DNA from: Ailanthus altissimus
Taxonomy: Eukaryota; Streptophyta; Magnoliopsida; Sapindales; Simaroubaceae
Assembly (NCBI GenBank): GCA_946807835.1
Contig: OX327702.1
Location: forward strand, 12,462,001 to 12,526,000
Direction: 5' to 3'
DNA length: 64,000 nt
The position numbers and the translations under genes were made by a program. Below the pieces are notes generated by a model. The model had not been told where the DNA came from, searched no databases, and worked only from the letters and a program-made list of their open reading frames with translations. Positions 1 to 10,782 of the stretch are shown one piece after another. Numbering within the stretch: the stretch's first letter is position 1; each line of letters starts with the position of its first letter.

Positions 1-1304
1 TAGGTTATCAAGTTAACCTAAAGTGGATCCCACCATTTAACCATATACTTTAGTTAACTTAACCTTAGTAAATTGCTGGATTTTACTGTATTGAACTATT
101 CAATACGGTACACTGCCCAAGTGCTCAAAGAGTACATTTCATATTGGGACTCCCTAGGTCTACGCCCGATTCATAAAATAGAACTATTCCATAAGTTCGT
201 GATCATTGCCCCACATACAAGTCACAGATATTACAAAATAGCACGTTAGACCATACATGTTGAGGTTACTACATATTAGTATAATTCTTCCGTTATTATA
301 TCCTGGATGAACGGGATATAGATCATTACCATCAAATCCCGATAATTTCATCCATGACTTTATCTCCAGATTCGTATCTTAATGAACAATATACGCAAAC
401 ACTTTTACTATAATGTTCAAACCTGTAGGAAACTCTTTTCCCAGGTTGATTGCTTACGGTCATAAAACTTTATAAGATACAATCTCGAAGTATCGGATAT
501 ACAGCCCATTTATGTGAGCTGACGGATTCCATATCTACGCATACAGAACTTCATGAGCATCGGACCATACCGAGCGACACATAGTGGTCAAACCATCAAA
601 GGTCTCTGACATTCGTGGAACCAAAGTATGGTAGATCTCTCACAAGCCCACTGTGGCGTTCAGGTCGAAGGACTACAAATACTACTCAACTTGAGAGGAC
701 CTTCCTTTGACGGGTTCATAGGATATCTATTGGGGTCTTCGTGAGTCTGTTTAGTATCCAATCCTAATTGAATACTTGTATGTCTATATGAGCTTCAACC
801 AAGCTCATGGTTAACTAAGAATAATTATCTGTACAATACAGATATAGACATACACTAATATATATTATTGTGTTTCACCGATAAACCATTATTGATGAAC
901 ATAGATCAGGAACTCGTTATTTGAGAATATACTTATATAATGACATTTCTTAGTTTCTATTGTAACTCTTTGCAACTATATCATTACTAGTAGATTCTCA
1001 GGTCTTTGTCACATTATAGATAAAGTTTTAACTATTTAGTCTCGCTGACTTTTATAACCTGCTAACTCTTAGTAGTGCTAACTCTTAGCATTTATAACTA
1101 TCAGAATTGCTAACTCTTAGCGCTGGTCTAAACTACTTTAAACCAGATCTGAACTTATTTAGATCATACATTGTTTATAATGTTACAAGCTTAAGTACCA
1201 TTTAATAAAGGTTATTAGTGATTTAATAAAATATTCATTGTGTAAATATTACAAAATAAATATTCATACAAACAGGGATGACACTTAAGCACAATCCCTA
1301 ACAA
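1..1304 (-). repeat. copia-A LTR, cut by the window edge
   Basis: This is an LTR of the copia-A family, read on the minus strand. It starts (minus strand) with TGTTAGGGATTGTGC at 1304 and runs off the left end of the window. It resembles the other minus-strand copies at 30957-33155 and 59121-61275, and the plus-strand copies at 34486-37810: shared blocks include the run of 'gctaactcttag' motifs and the 'ccatgagcatcggaccatac' type segment. A purine-rich tract, read on the minus strand as TAGTGGGAGATAT, lies just upstream at 1305-1317, as expected for a copia polypurine tract. The element body that should follow is missing, because copia-B LTR sequence starts at about 1318. Confidence 0.75.
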
Positions 1305-1317
1305 TATCTCCCACTAA

Positions 1318-2906
1318 TAGATTACTCGTGTGGACGAGTTGATAAATTGCAAAAAATCTAAAGTCTGTGTTCTTTAAAAAATTCTCTACTCTGTGTTCTA
1401 AAAATAATTTAGGTCAAAAGAAGCACTAATAAAAATTACGTAAAAGTGGTTCTAAAAATTTTTTTTTTTATAGTATAAGCATCCTTATGTTATTTAAACT
1501 CTTAATCCTAATAAGATTATTATAAAATAATATCTTTATATTATTTAAATTTAGATAATTAAAAGGATAAATCTAATATCCAATATTATCTTTAATTAAA
1601 TAATTTAGATAATTCATAATTATCTAATGATTTAATTTAATTAAATAATCTAATTATTTAATTTAATTAAATAATATAATTATTTAATTTAATTAAATAA
1701 TATAATTATTTATTTAATTCCATAACAATTATGGATTGAGCTAGTAATTGATTGAGCCTAACAAGTTTAATCAAATTAAATATGGGTCAATAATTAGTCT
1801 TAATAAGTTTAATCAAATTAAACTTTGGCCAATTAATATTTTAGATCTAGTAGTTAATCCAATAGTCCATTTAAGTGTTTATTGAGCCAACATGGAGACC
1901 TGATGAACCTACAAAATTAAGTTTTAATAAATTTAATCATTTGATTAAACTCTTTAATCAACATGCTTTTATTTATTAATTTTATATTACTCTACCAAAA
2001 ATATAAAACTGAACTCTTAATTTTGCAGATAAATTATAAAACAGAAAACTGTCTTTATCCATTTAATAATCATTTCATATAGATCAATCATCTATAAGAG
2101 TTCATAATTAGAGCTAGGTCGAGTGTCCGTTAACCTCTCTAATTACATCTTTGTCCTTGATCAACATTGATTCTCTTTTGAACATTTAATTTGTGAAATT
2201 CCCAAATTTATTATTATTTTTAACTCTTAAATAAAACTGAACGCTCATAATGTTTAAGACCAGAATTAATTATCAAGGGAACAACTTATCTAACTTCTTT
2301 TCGGAAGGAGTGGATTCTATAACTGTGAGAAATGTTCACAGCCATCCATTTTGTTACATTTACAAAATACTTAGTAATTGACTGAAAATCTTTTATAGTC
2401 TTTTTTATTGTAAATTAATAAATATAACTCAATGAATATGAGTTCATTAATCACTCAGGATTAATATTAACCATAGATAATTATATTGTGATAAAATAAA
2501 TTCTCTTTACTAACGAAGATTAATAGAGAATTAATTTTATTGCGATCCAGTCCTATATAATCAGCATTATACAAAGCACCTCTATTTTCTAAATCACTAT
2601 ACAGAGTGATCCAGATTAGACCATTGTATACAATATACAAATAAACCGCACTTATAGTCTATCAAAATGAAGTTTCCGTCTTCATTCAGACTAAAGACAA
2701 GTTTACATTATGACGCTTAAACTTAAACCTCTCGTATATAACTATTATGTACTAAGTTTAAGTTTACATATAATAATCAAGAAATTTCATGATATATGAA
2801 TAAACAATCATAATTGCAAATATAATATTGAATGAATAACCTCTATTAATTATTTTCAACAGTATCTAAATACAAATAATTATGCTTTTAGGGCACACTT
2901 TCTTAT
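1318..2906 (-). repeat. copia-B 3' LTR (terminally truncated)
   Basis: This stretch aligns by eye along its length with the 5' LTR at 10783-12446 and with the reverse complement of 48262-49874. Shared blocks include 'gattactcgtgtg.acgag', the AT-rich repeats around 1540-1720 and the segment 'tttccgtcttcat' near 2670. On the minus strand the LTR starts near 2906, where the usual TGTTGGAAGTG start is mutated. A purine-rich tract (minus strand AAAAGGAGGAGTAG) lies next to it at about 2908-2921. The far end stops at about 1318, where the complete copies continue. Confidence 0.75.
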
Positions 2907-2929
2907 CTACTCCTCCTTTTATTTTATAG

Positions 2930-5167
2930 ACCCATTTGCACCTAATGGGTTTAAATATTTCAGTAGATTTATAAGCTCCTAGCCCAAGTTAGAGTGCATT
3001 GACTCCAATTCATGGCCTCAAGCCATTTCTTATTGTCAGAATCTTCCATTGCTTGTTTATATGTCAATGGAACATCTACACTGTTATCGGAGATTGCAAC
3101 TTGTACTTCTCTAATTAAAGTATAGCATATGAGTGGTCTTACTATCCTCTCACTGTGCCTAAGTGGCGGTGGTTTATTCTGATGAGTTGGCATATTTTGT
3201 TGACTTTGTGATCTAACAACAATTGCTGGTTGTTTAGGTTTAACTTCATTGGAAAGTAGTTCCTCGATAACAACTTTACTTCAAAGTATGTGATCTCTTA
3301 TATAATTATCCTTAAGAAAAATAGCATTTGTTGATATAAATAATTTATTATCTTGGGGGTTATAAAAGAAACCACATCTTGTCTCTTTGGGGTAGCCTAC
3401 AAATAGGCATAATTCTGAATGTGGTTTCAACTTCTCGGTCTTTCCTTTTAGCACATGTGCTGGACACCCTCATATGCGAAAGTGCCTCGAAGAATGCTTG
3501 TAACCATTCTACAACTCTAAAGGTGTTTTAGGGAATGACTTAGATGGTACTATGTTAAGAATATACATTGTTGTTTGCATTGCATATCCCCAAAAAGAAG
3601 TAGATAACGATGAGAAACTAAGCATGAATCTCATAATGTCTAGTAACGTTCTATTTCTCATTTCGGTAACACCATTTTATTGTAATGTTTATGGAGCAGT
3701 GAGTTAGGATATAATCCTATGCATATTCAGGTGATCTCCACATTCAGCATCGAAGTATTCACCTCCTCAATAAGATCGAAGTACTTTTAATGGTTTATTG
3801 AGTTGTTTCTCGATTCAGCTCAAAATTCTTTGAACTTTTCAAATGTTTCCAATTTTCTATATATCAAATATACATAGCCATAGCAAGAACAATCATCAAT
3901 AAAAGTGACGAAATATTTGTATCCTCCTTTAACTTGTACATTAATCACACCATATACATTTGAATATACTAATTCTAAAGGTTCTTTGGCACTGTTGCCT
4001 TTTCCAGTAAATAGTCTTTTAGTCATTTTACCTTCCAGACAAGATCCGTAAACTGTTAAAGTATCAACCCTTAAACTATTAAAGGTTCATCCTTTACTAA
4101 TCGTTGTATCCTGTTTAGGTTAATATGACCTAATCTAAGATCCCAAAGAAATATTTCATCATAAAGAGAAATCTTTTGTTTCTTAGGTTTTGGTTGTTCC
4201 ATCCTGAATATTTCAGTATTGAGCAGTGTTTGTATTTTTGACTGTATGATATAAAGATCATTCTCTAAATTATTGACGCATATATTCAAACCATTTCTAG
4301 AAAAAAAAAACTGTATTATTATTGAAAGAAATATAATAACAATGTTCTAAACATTTAGAGACAAAAATCAAATTTCGTCTAAAATCAGGAATATAATAAA
4401 CGTCTTGCAAAATTAAAAAAAATAATCCCTGAACTCAAGCGTAACTACTCCCACTGCTTTAGCTGAAACAATAGCCCTGATACCCACTCACTTTGTAAAC
4501 TCGCTATCTGTCAATGTCTAAGAAGAGTTAATTATTTGTAAAGAAGAACAGACATGATTAGTGGCCTCGGAGTTAACCACCCAAGGGTATTCATTATCTT
4601 CTACTAAACACACTTCAAGGACAAGTAAATCATTTTTTTTTCCTTTTTGAGCATATTTAGATAGAAGGTGCAATTGCTTTTTCAATGGCCTTTCTTTTGT
4701 CAATGAAAATATTTTCCTTTTGTGTTGACTATGTTGCTCTTATTGTTCTTCTTATTATGATTCTTCTTTTCGCTTTTAAGTTTATCTCCAAACAAGCCAT
4801 TTCCTTCATTCTTTCATCCTGGCATTAATAACAGCTTTCACTGTATCATGTCAGGATTTCTCAGAAGGTTGCCCAAACATTGCCTGAAGTAAATCCCACA
4901 AATTTTTTGCCATTTTCATCTTCTCATGCTCACTCTTAAGCACTTCAGACATGCCTGCTAATAGGTAGCAACAAGCTTTTTTTATCAGCATTAAGTCAAT
5001 GATCATATTGCTCCTTAACTTCTTGTGAAGCATTAAGAACAGTAATCAGTGAGGACAAACTTTTGATGCTTACAGATGAGTGCAATGTTCATTGTACTTT
5101 TCCATTTCACAAAGTTTTCCTCGGTTAATTTATCATTGGATAATATTGTGATCAAGGGATTTGTCAT
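2930..5167 (-). pseudogene. copia-B gag-pol polyprotein remnant
   Basis: This is a broken Ty1/copia polyprotein read from 5167 down to about 2930. Gag starts with MTNPLITILSNDKL. Further gag pieces are at 5033-4851. The protease region (4703-4518) has NSEATNHVCSS where copia proteases have DSGATNH, so the catalytic Asp is now Asn. GAG-pre-integrase follows at 4190-4071 (LRLGHINLNRIQRLVK), then integrase (4026-3300; TFIDD motif, later FWGYAMQT and LFVGYPKETR). The start of the reverse transcriptase domain is at 3193-2969 (TYKQAMEDSDNKKWLEAMN). Several frameshifts and stops break it, and the catalytic part of RT plus RNase H is absent. Not a functional gene. Confidence 0.85.
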
Positions 5168-6541
5168 TTTGCTAAAAATAATAGATATAGGAACTAAATC
5201 ATTCATACTCAAATATCATCACAATTATGGTATAACACCGTAAACATGATGCATGATGCAAAAGAATAGAGGTAAAGACCCTAGAAAAAATTTTATATCA
5301 TAATAATCTAATTTACCAAAATTGATATGCTGTTGTAGGGTAGGTCAAATCAATTTCAAATTAGACTGAGAGAATCTCAATTAATTAATATTTCAATTTA
5401 TCTCATAACTTCTACATTAATTAACTATCATTTAGTTTGGTCTAAATATAATTATCTATATAATTATATTTATGTAAGTGTGACCCGTCGTTTCGGATTC
5501 CTTAAACTTAACTCTAAAGTTGCCGCCGTAGGGTAGGTCAATTTAAAAATACATCTAAGAATCCTATCTCTTGGAAGTTAACGTTAATATTGATCAAACG
5601 GACACCCTTCGTAGGGAGAACGAAAACAAAACTGTTACAAGGCGCCGGTTAAATCTCACGTTGTTAAACTAACGATGCAGACCGTAGGTCAATTTGTCAT
5701 TTAACCCTCTCCCACTTACTATTTTACGTTGTAGGATTTTATTTTATAAAATATCTCATATTTTATAATCCTAGTAAAAACTATTGTTACTAGTCAATTA
5801 TTGATCACTAGGTTTCATTCTAAGTGTTTTTAGAATCTAATCCTATTTACACTTAAAATAAATTACTAGATTTTTACACTAAAAATTTAATTTATTATGA
5901 ATAATTAAGACTTATCATTTTTATAAACTATTTATTATAATATGCTTAGTTAGTCCAATGTAACATTTCTAAATTTAATCTAATTAAATCTAATTCACAT
6001 TATTTATACCAATTATAGAATTAATTAATTTTAATCTAACTAAAAAAATAATTTCTTATTAGATAAATTAAAACTATTTCAATTAAGTCTAATAATAAAT
6101 TGGTATACTATATGTCAATTTATTAAATCTAAACTAAAACTATTTTAATAAAGAAATAGAATAATGATACATGTATTCATGACATGTTATAATGCATTGA
6201 GTAGGCACATTTTAGATTTAAATGACATGTTATAATGCATGGACATATTTTATAATGTATATCATCACATGAAATAAAATATAAAATATTGGTGTTGACC
6301 GAGTCTTTTGAATTTTTAGGAAAAGAAAATAAAATACAAAAATTAAAGATAATCTTGAATTTTTTTGTAGCTTCTTCTCTTTGAGTAGCAATTGATCTCC
6401 AAATAAAATACAATTATATCTCATATAATTATATTTTATTATTTCTGAAAATTATATCTAATATAATTTATATTTTATTATTTCTGAAAATTATATCTAA
6501 TATAATTTATTTTTAAATTTCTTATTGTTGGGCCTGCCAAG
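5168..6541 (-). other. copia-B leader, downstream half
   Basis: This stretch is the leader between the primer binding site and gag of the copia-B element. It matches the plus-strand stretch 62716-63905 in the second copy, including the segments near 'tgcatcatg' and 'ccctatggcggca'/'gccgccgtaggg'. It has no long open frame, only short chance ORFs at 6177-6424. A unit of about 41 bp containing 'ttctgaaaattatatctaat' is tandemly duplicated at 6430-6515. The function of such a long leader is unknown; packaging or regulatory roles are inference. Confidence 0.65.
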
Positions 6542-7073
6542 TGTCACGCCCCAAATATTCTTAAGCAATTATTCGAACATTTGATGTGCGACAAGACCAC
6601 CAAGAGGGTATTTAACCAATTGTGTGTTAAATGGGCTAGAGCTTCTAGAAAGCCCAATTGATTTGGGTTAATGCCACGTGTGTGTGGTAGGTGGGAGAAT
6701 ATTTTAGAAATGACATATTCATTGGGATATCCTTGTGGTAGGTGGCATCTTTGGAATATTTCTTTGAATATTCTCTACTTTAGATGTGGACCATTGGATT
6801 AGAGTGAATCCTAGCCATCCATTGTAAATAGCTTTAGTTATAAATAGACGGAGCTCTCATTTGAGTAACCATCCTTCAAATGGTAGAAATACTCCAAGCA
6901 TTGTAATTCTATAGTTTTGTAATCTCTCTTTAGTAATAAAATACGAGAGCATTCTCTCAAACACTTGGTGTGCTTCTTCTTTATCTCTTTCTTTGGTTAA
7001 TTGGGTCTTATAGGTTGCTTAGCACTTGAAGAGTGTCTAAGGCTGCCCAGGTTCTAGGAATCAATCTGTGACA
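6542..7073 (+). repeat. Chromovirus 5' LTR
   Basis: This 532-bp LTR starts TGTCACGCCCC and ends CTGTGACA. A TATA-like box (TTATAAATAG) lies at 6838-6847 and a polyadenylation-like AATAAAA at 6935-6941, so the U3-R-U5 layout is visible. It differs from the 3' LTR only by scattered substitutions and has the same length, so the insertion is younger than most elements here. Confidence 0.9.
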
Positions 7074-7075
7074 AG

Positions 7076-7087
7076 TGGTATCAGAGC
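7076..7087 (+). other. Primer binding site, tRNA-iMet type
   Basis: The sequence TGGTATCAGAGC lies two bases after the 5' LTR. It is the standard plant primer binding site complementary to the 3' end of initiator Met tRNA, and it fixes the element's orientation as plus. Confidence 0.9.
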
Positions 7088-7091
7088 GGAT

Positions 7092-8300
7092 TCAAAGAAG
7101 ATGGTGAAGGGAGTTGTTGGATCATCGGGGATTATTGAAGGGAAGGGTAGAGACCCCAAAGTTAGGAGACATAGGAGTGTTTCGCCAGAAAGGTTTGTTG
7201 ATCTGAACCATGAACTAAGGGACATGATTATAAAGCTCGGTGGTACTGTGAGCAAGGTAATAGATCACCTTAGTGAGTTGGAAGAGCACATCGAGAAGCT
7301 CGAGGTAGGCCTCAATATTCAAGGGGACGAGCTGTGCTCCTTCATCGACAACTCTATTGACGAGCATGCTAACAAGCATTGAGACTGGATTGAGGCTTTT
7401 CAGGAGAAGGTCTTCAACGTCATAGACAAAGTTTAAGCCCAAGTAGAAGAGCTGCGTAAAGGGTTTGAAGATGTCAAGGAGGACATGGTATTGTGCAAGC
7501 GAGCGGTCGCCAATGGCGTAGCTACTTAAAGTGCGGTAGCTGCACCAAGGGTCGAAGCCCCTAAACCGAAGGAGTTTAGCGGCAGACGGGATGCCAAGGA
7601 GCTTGATAACTTCTTTTGGCAAATGGAGAGGGATTTCGATGCTATGGGCATGTGGGACGAACATAAGGTATATATCGCTACTTTGTACCTTTCCGATCAT
7701 GCAATTTTGTGGTGGCGTAGGAAAAGCGAGGAGATTCGCAAGGGCACTTGCACCATAAACATATAGGAAGAATTGCAACAGGAGTTAAAGCACTAATTTT
7801 ATCTGGAGAATATGGCGTACGATGCTCGCAAACGGTTGAAGAAGTTAAAACAAACGAAGTCCATTAGGGAGTACATAGAGGAGTACTCTTTGTTGATGTT
7901 GCAAATCCGCAACATGAGTGAGGAGGACTTGTTGTTCAATTTCCTGGATGGGTGACAATCATGGGCTGCCAATGAGTTGAAGCGGCGTGGAGTGTAGAAT
8001 ATATCCGATGCCCTTACAATGGCGCATATGCTCATGGATTACCACAAAGGAGAATCAGGTAAGTCCAAGAATTCTAAACCTAATCACAGCAAGGGTGGGG
8101 AAGCCAATGAGTTTCAACCTCCAAAGAACAAGGAGGAGAAAGGCAAACCGCCTAAGTGAAAGGAGCAGAAATGCAATGGCCATATAGGTAAAGTCTAAAA
8201 TTGAACTGTTTCTTTTGCGACGGGGATTATTGGGTGAAGGATTGTCCGAAGAAAAAAAGCTTTCAATGCGATGTACGAGACACAAGAGGAGGGTGAACAG
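7092..8300 (+). pseudogene. Chromovirus gag remnant
   Basis: This is the structural gag protein of the chromovirus. The first open part (7098-7382) gives MVKGVVGSSGIIEGKGRD and continues to a helical, charged region around LSELEEHIEKLEVGL that looks like a coiled coil. After a stop at 7381 the same frame goes on through the retrotransposon gag domain (about 7560-7960; EFSGRRDAKELDNFFWQMERD and AILWWRRKSEE are typical). A CCHC-like zinc knuckle lies at about 8207-8245 (CFFCDGDYWVKDC), but the His is replaced by Tyr or Trp. In-frame stops and at least one frameshift break it, so it is not functional as read. Confidence 0.85.
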
Positions 8301-8349
8301 AGTCGTATGGGTTGTATGCAGCTATTCAATTCCCTGAAAGCCAAGGGGT

Positions 8350-8649
8350 ATGTCAATGGGAACGACGCTCATGTACATTGAAGCCTATGTCAATTGCATC
8401 AAGACTCAAGTGTTGGTTGATACGGGGGCTACGCACAACTTTATTAAGCATGAAGAAGTGGAACGATTGGGCCTTTATGTAGAGAAAGAAGAGGGATATC
8501 TCAAGTTCGTGAATGCAAGAGCCAAATCGTTGGATGGGGTGGTTCGTGGAGCTAAAATTCACATTGGCAAATGGCATGGTGAGGTAAATTTCTCAGTAGC
8601 ACCTCTCGATGATTTTGATGTGATACTAGGTATAGAGTTCTTACGATAG
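8350..8649 (+). pseudogene. Chromovirus aspartic protease domain
   Basis: This is a 99-codon open stretch with the retropepsin active-site motif LVDTGATHNFI (8410-8442), followed by a hydrophobic core and DFDVILGIEFL, the usual end of a Ty3 protease domain. The catalytic Asp is retained. It belongs to the broken polyprotein of the element, downstream of gag, and its own ATG is probably not a real start. A stop (TAG) at 8647-8649 separates it from the pol remnant downstream. Confidence 0.85.
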
Positions 8650-9580
8650 TACAATGTGGTGCTACTTCCTCAACACAACTACATATGTATTTTGGAGGGA
8701 GGACCTCAAATGATACCGACGGTAGACATGCCCAAGGATGGGTGATCCAAGCTAAATGCCAAAGTCCTTTTCACAATGCAACTAAGGATAGATGCTGAGC
8801 GCAAAGGAGGGGTACGTCTAGCCACAACAACGAGGATGGATGATAAGGCAAAATGAGGTAAGGATGAAATACCGAAGGATGTTGTAGAAGTGCTCGGGGA
8901 GCACAATGGGGTCAAGCCAACTGCCTTACTGGACAAACCGCCTTCAAGAAGGGTAATTAAGGGCAAGTTGGAGTTTGAGATTACGCTTCCAGCTATGGTG
9001 CCGACACCTCCATCAGAGATGGGAGAGTTGCAGGGGTAGCTCGAGGAGTTGTTGGATGCGGGTGTCATCCAAAATTCCAAGGTGTCACATAATGTGCACT
9101 TATAATACAAGGAGTGGGTCGAAGACAAGTAGCGGCGTGTCAGGCATAGTGCGGGATACTTGGTGATGGAGATGATACTCTCAACACAACAAAAGTCATC
9201 ACACCCACTTCACAAGGTCATTGATCATAGAGACGAAGGGCCAAGGGTTATTTCTAAGAGAGTTGGTAATGTCTCGCATAAGGTGGAGTTACCTTCGAGA
9301 CAGCAGCAGTGGCTATATCAAGTGCATTCTGCAGGCTGTTGGAAGCAGTACCATGGGGTATGGGAGGTGCAGAATTTGAGCCACACAACCGGGAACCTTT
9401 GAGGATTTCCACACATCATGCTAAAGGGGACAAACTCAGGACGAGCCTTGAGTACTTTGTTGAGTTGAAAGGGTTGCCTGATGGGAGAGCATGCTCGGAA
9501 CACGAGAGCACACAACTAGAGTTTGAAGAATGGCGTGCGTAAATTCCAGCGAAGACACGATGAGGGCGTCGCGTGAATTT
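8650..9580 (+). pseudogene. Chromovirus pol remnant: RT start fused to chromodomain end
   Basis: Pieces in different frames are recognisable. At 8880-9080 there is the linker before reverse transcriptase (EVLGEHNGVKP, then LEELLDAGVIQNSK). The sequence then leaves the RT domain, so the palm, RNase H and integrase are missing. Near the end, 9448-9590 holds a chromodomain-like stretch (EYFVELKGLPDG, then EFEEWRA and, in another frame, RASREFGGGECH), typical of plant chromovirus integrase tails. The join between RT start and tail is a large internal deletion. Confidence 0.7.
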
Positions 9581-9592
9581 GGTGGGGGAGAA
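9581..9592 (+). other. Chromovirus polypurine tract
   Basis: GGTGGGGGAGAA lies directly before the TG of the 3' LTR. This is the plus-strand DNA priming site of the element. Confidence 0.85.
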
Positions 9593-10124
9593 TGTCACGC
9601 CCCAAATATTCTCAAGCAATTACTCGAACATTTGGCGTGCGACAAGACCACCAAGAGGGTATTTAGCCCATTGTGTGTTAAATGGGCTAGAGCTTCTAGA
9701 AGGCCCAATTGATTTGGGTTAATGTCACATGTGTGTGGTAAGTGGGAGAATATTCTAGAAATAGCATATTCCTTGGGATATCCTTGTGGTAGGTGGCATC
9801 TTTGGAATATTCATTTGGATATTCTCTACTTTAGATATGGACCATTGGATTAAAGTGAATCCTAACCGTTCATTGTAAATAGCTTTAGCTATAAATAGAT
9901 GGAGCTCTCATATGAGCAACCATCCTTCAAGTGGTAGAAATACTCCAAGTATTGTAATTCTATAACTTTGTAATCTCTCTTTAATAATAAAATACGAGAG
10001 CATTCTCTCAAACACTTGGTGTGCTTCTTCTTCATCTCTTTCTTTGGTTAATTGGGTTTTGTAGGTTGTTTAACACTTAAAGAGTGTCTAAGGTCGTGCG
10101 GGTTTGAGAAATTAGCTCGTGACA
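9593..10124 (+). repeat. Chromovirus 3' LTR
   Basis: This 532-bp copy of the 5' LTR starts TGTCACGCC and ends CTCGTGACA. The same TATA-like and AATAAAA signals are present. After it, minus-strand copia-B leader sequence continues. Confidence 0.9.
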
Positions 10125-10766
10125 CATGGCAGCCCAAGTGATTCAACCAGCCACTGTTCAAAAAGTGGCTATTAAAACACTGTTGGGCCTTTTTGGGCCA
10201 GCCACTGCTCTAAGTAGTGGCTGTTTTAGGCAAACTGTAGGCTTGGTCTGCAATTAGGCCTACTAATGGCCTATGGGCCATGTTTGCCAGCGGGCTTGGT
10301 GTGGCCCAAGGCCACTTCTACCTGCTAGCAAAGGAGGCCTGCCCTTTTGGCAAGCTTCAATTAGGAACATCAACGGCTCTCTCCAAAAGAGCCACTTTTC
10401 TTCTTATTAATTTGAAGAAGAAAAAAAAATGCCGCCGCCTCTTTTTCTTTTTCTTTGTTTGTGTTTTCCTTTGTGCACTGTTCATCAAATTTATCTTTTT
10501 TTAAAAAAAAAAATTCAATTCTTTTACCTTTTGTTTTACAAAAATAAAAAATACAAAATTCCTATGTCCTTTATGACTTACAAAAATGATTTAATCAATT
10601 CTAAATCCAAAAGACCATATAATTAACGATCAATACTATCAATTTATACAAAACTTTATAACCATTCATCCCATAAATAAAAATATAACAACCATTAATA
10701 TGTGCCTACCCATCAAGAGCACACAAAAAATAATTCGCAATTGCTAACTTCATATAGACATGAACC
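10125..10766 (-). other. copia-B leader, upstream half
   Basis: This stretch continues the copia-B leader between the primer binding site and the chromovirus. It matches the plus-strand leader at 49889-50400 of the second copy, including 'gagccac' blocks and paired 'gtggccttag/gtggcccaaggcc' motifs. It contains several short GC-richer inverted pieces such as 'gggcctttttgggcc' near 10185. The small ORFs 10280-10626 lie in T-rich sequence and are not genes. Confidence 0.65.
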
Positions 10767-10768
10767 TG

Positions 10769-10780
10769 GCTTTGATACTA
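10769..10780 (-). other. copia-B primer binding site (mutated)
   Basis: On the minus strand the bases are TAGTATCAAAGC, a mutated form of TGGTATCAGAGC (tRNA-iMet). It lies two bases downstream of the LTR end. Confidence 0.65.
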
Positions 10781-10782
10781 AT

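Larger units (their letters stand above)
6542..10124 (+). mobile_element. Deleted Ty3 chromovirus with two full LTRs
   Basis: This is a complete-looking but internally deleted LTR retrotransposon. Its LTRs at 6542-7073 and 9593-10124 are both 532 bp, start TGTCACGCC and end GTGACA. A tRNA-iMet primer binding site follows the first, and a polypurine tract (GGTGGGGGAGAA, 9581-9592) precedes the second. Only about 2.5 kb lies between the LTRs: gag, protease, the first residues of RT, then a jump to the C-terminal chromodomain, so RT, RNase H and integrase are missing. It sits in opposite orientation inside the copia-B leader. The flanks 'ccaag' and 'catgg' do not form a matching 5-bp target duplication. 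Confidence 0.85.

Noticed and set aside
7215..7778. 187-codon open frame on the minus strand
   Set aside because: It lies antisense to a clearly recognised chromovirus gag domain and has no domain of its own.
8706..9128. 140-codon open frame on the minus strand
   Set aside because: It is antisense to the chromovirus pol remnant, with low-complexity Ser/Thr content and no family match.
6537..10129. Target site duplication for the chromovirus
   Set aside because: The flanks (CCAAG and CATGG) do not match in direct orientation, so no duplication is claimed.
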